NCBI RefSeq assembly: GCF_014648095.1
Contig: NZ_BMQL01000064.1
Span: forward strand, 1 to 25,540
From: Deinococcus ruber
Lineage (GTDB): Bacteria; Deinococcota; Deinococci; Deinococcales; Deinococcaceae
Length of the DNA stretch: 25,540 nucleotides
Direction of reading: 5' to 3'
The notes beneath the pieces are model-generated. The model saw only the letters and a program-made list of their open reading frames with translations, was not told the origin of the DNA and ran no database searches. Positions within the stretch are counted from its first letter, which is position 1, and each line of letters opens with the position of its first letter. This document shows positions 24,455 to 25,540 of this stretch, in pieces. Position numbers and translations under genes: made by a program.

Positions 24455-24702
24455 GAGGCCGTATCGTCCGGGTCGCGCAGCTCGCGGCTGAAGCGCACAG
24501 CGTCCAGGCCTTCTGACAAAGGTGGCAGCACGCCGATCCAGGCCAGAAACGGATTCTCGTCGTCCGTACTGGGAGCGTGGTCCAAGGTCAGGACTGCCTG
24601 CGCGATCTCTACGGCGTCGCCTTCGTGCAGGCCGAGCTGCTCGGCCACTTCTGGCGGAAACACCAGTTGACCGTTTTTGACTGTGCCGCGAAAGGTCGTC
24701 AT
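24451..24702 (-). CDS. AbrB/VapB-type antitoxin (83 aa)
   Basis: SpoVT/AbrB-fold DNA-binding antitoxin: TTFRGTVKNGQLVFPPEVAE and QLGLHEGDAVEI form the swapped-hairpin barrel (residues 1-35), and the acidic C-terminus is the toxin-binding arm. I choose ATG 24702, preceded by GGAGG; a longer frame up to 24747 has no support. Its toxin gene is dead, so it may persist as an orphan regulator or as an anti-addiction antitoxin against homologous toxins. Confidence 0.8.
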   Translation of the reverse strand: MTTFRGTVKNGQLVFPPEVAEQLGLHEGDAVEIAQAVLTLDHAPSTDDENPFLAWIGVLPPLSEGLDAVRFSRELRDPDDTAS

Positions 24703-24803
24703 CGTGCCTCCAGTGTAGAGACGCCAGAAGATATTGACCACAAGCACAACAGCATTTTTGAAATAAAGAAAGATAGAAAGAAAGAAATCTTTATTTCTTA
24801 CAT

Positions 24804-25077
24804 TCAGTTAAGCCACTTCAGTAGTTCCACAGTACTGCAAAGCGGCTCTATGCCCCTCTCCACCTTTCGCTGCAAGTGTTCGAGCGCCATGTGGTACCCC
24901 TGGCTGGGCAGCACGAGCAGATTCTCGGGCACGTTGTTGCTACGGTCAGCGTCGATGTGATGAACGACTTCGCCGGGGCTAGCGCTCGCCCCGCAACTGC
25001 TCGGCGATCAGGCGGTGAACGCGAACCGCCCTGCGCTGTTCAGCGTCCCAGATTCGCACGTATCGTTCGCTCGCCAT
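24804..25077 (-). pseudogene. Frameshifted HNH endonuclease
   Basis: MASERYVRIWDAEQRRAVRV and HRLIAEQLRGE end at a TAG near 24980. The continuation, one base out of frame, is PGEVVHHIDADRSNNVPENL and LVLPSQGYHMALEHL, a typical HNH core (VHHID..NN.PENL) of phage-type homing or packaging endonucleases. The span of 274 nt is 3n+1, matching one frameshift. Reading the frames together gives an otherwise complete protein of about 90 aa. Confidence 0.7.
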
Positions 25078-25540
25078 AACCAAAAAAACGCCCTCTCAGA
25101 CGTTGTTAAACTCAATATAGCCCGGTATGCACGGGTTGTCAAAGATATTCATTCGGGCCGCGCCGCTACAAAGAGTCGAGCTGATCAAGGAGTGAAGCGT
25201 GTTTGTGTCCTGTCTTTCAACGGAGCTGTCCTCGTGTCATGCCACTGAGAGAAGGGGTACGGCATGCTGGTGCTAGAACAGCTCGTGAGGTAAGGGGCGC
25301 GCCGCTCGCTGGCTGTCACGAAAGCGCAGAAGATGGCAGCTTGGATGGCTGGGTGGCACTGGGGAGGCTGCGGGATGGTGAATGTCGTTCGGCAAGAATG
25401 AAAAATCAGGGCTGAACGCGGGGCCGAGCAGCCGCGCGCCTCGGCCTGCACCGTCTGCGTCCACAGCACGGGGACACTGGCTAGGGCGTGTCTGCAAAGT
25501 AGAAGTAATGGTGCACTCAGGGCTACGCGGTAACGTTGAG
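25078..25540. other. Gene-free right end of the window
   Basis: No frame here resembles a protein and I see no RNA gene. The last 60 bases include GGGCGTGTCTGCAAAGTAG (about 25484-25502), which has the flavour of an IS terminus, but no transposase follows within the window and no partner repeat is present. Confidence 0.35.

Noticed and set aside
24760..24804. CRISPR-like A-rich repeats
   Set aside because: Simple GAAA repeats forming a hairpin; no regularly spaced repeat-spacer pattern and no cas genes.
25484..25502. IS terminus at the right edge
   Set aside because: Only a vague resemblance, with no partner repeat or transposase in the window, so it is not listed as a mobile element.

Overview
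The window looks like an accessory, probably plasmid-borne region of a Deinococcus-type bacterium. The backbone genes are GC-rich (beta-CASP nuclease, helicase, replication-type protein, NERD protein). They are interspersed with clearly AT-rich cargo (1-1.2 kb, 7.1-9.9 kb, parts of 12.9-15.5 kb), IS66 material, toxin-antitoxin genes, a serine recombinase and several frameshifted genes. The host assignment is inference from gene style and from promoter elements lying very close to start codons. No rRNA, tRNA or core housekeeping operon is present.

Layout. 0.1-3.3 kb: two AT-rich orphan genes, each next to an IS66 end, then one near-intact IS66 transposase, a gene tail cut off at the IS end, and a frameshifted HTH regulator. 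3.4-4.4 kb: a PIN-domain toxin with an excisionase-fold antitoxin. 4.5-5.8 kb: about 1.3 kb with no credible protein gene but dense in hairpins. On the minus strand it has a TATAAA box at one end and a canonical intrinsic terminator at the other, and it contains a tandemly duplicated four-hairpin module with covarying base pairs. I read it as a candidate ornate large non-coding RNA. Two unrecognised basic-protein genes (302 and 119 aa) lie divergently beside it. 7.3-10.6 kb: an AT-rich, translationally coupled pair (PLD-like protein and DUF3696-type ATPase) that looks like a defence module, bordered by a serine recombinase with two 24-bp dyads upstream.

10.7-15.5 kb: a 1455-aa lipoprotein with PKD repeats, a pre-toxin-like segment and a C-terminal GHH-type nuclease motif, followed after 1 nt by a probable immunity gene. 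15.6-18 kb: an IS-end palindrome, a beta-CASP metallo-beta-lactamase ribonuclease, and an upstream frameshifted gene. 18.1-20.9 kb: an SF1 helicase with a RelE/ParE-like N-terminus and ankyrin repeats. 21.3-23.9 kb: a winged-helix, probably replication-related protein with a leader that may encode an antisense RNA, then a NERD nuclease-domain protein with zinc ribbons. 24.0-25.1 kb: a decayed VapBC-type pair and a frameshifted HNH endonuclease. The last 0.46 kb has no recognisable gene.

The strongest candidates for something undescribed are the 1.3-kb structured RNA with its neighbouring proteins, the ATPase/PLD pair, and the lipoprotein-tethered nuclease toxin with its immunity gene. Several genes are interrupted by single frameshifts, which fits decay of accessory DNA, but sequencing indels cannot be excluded.
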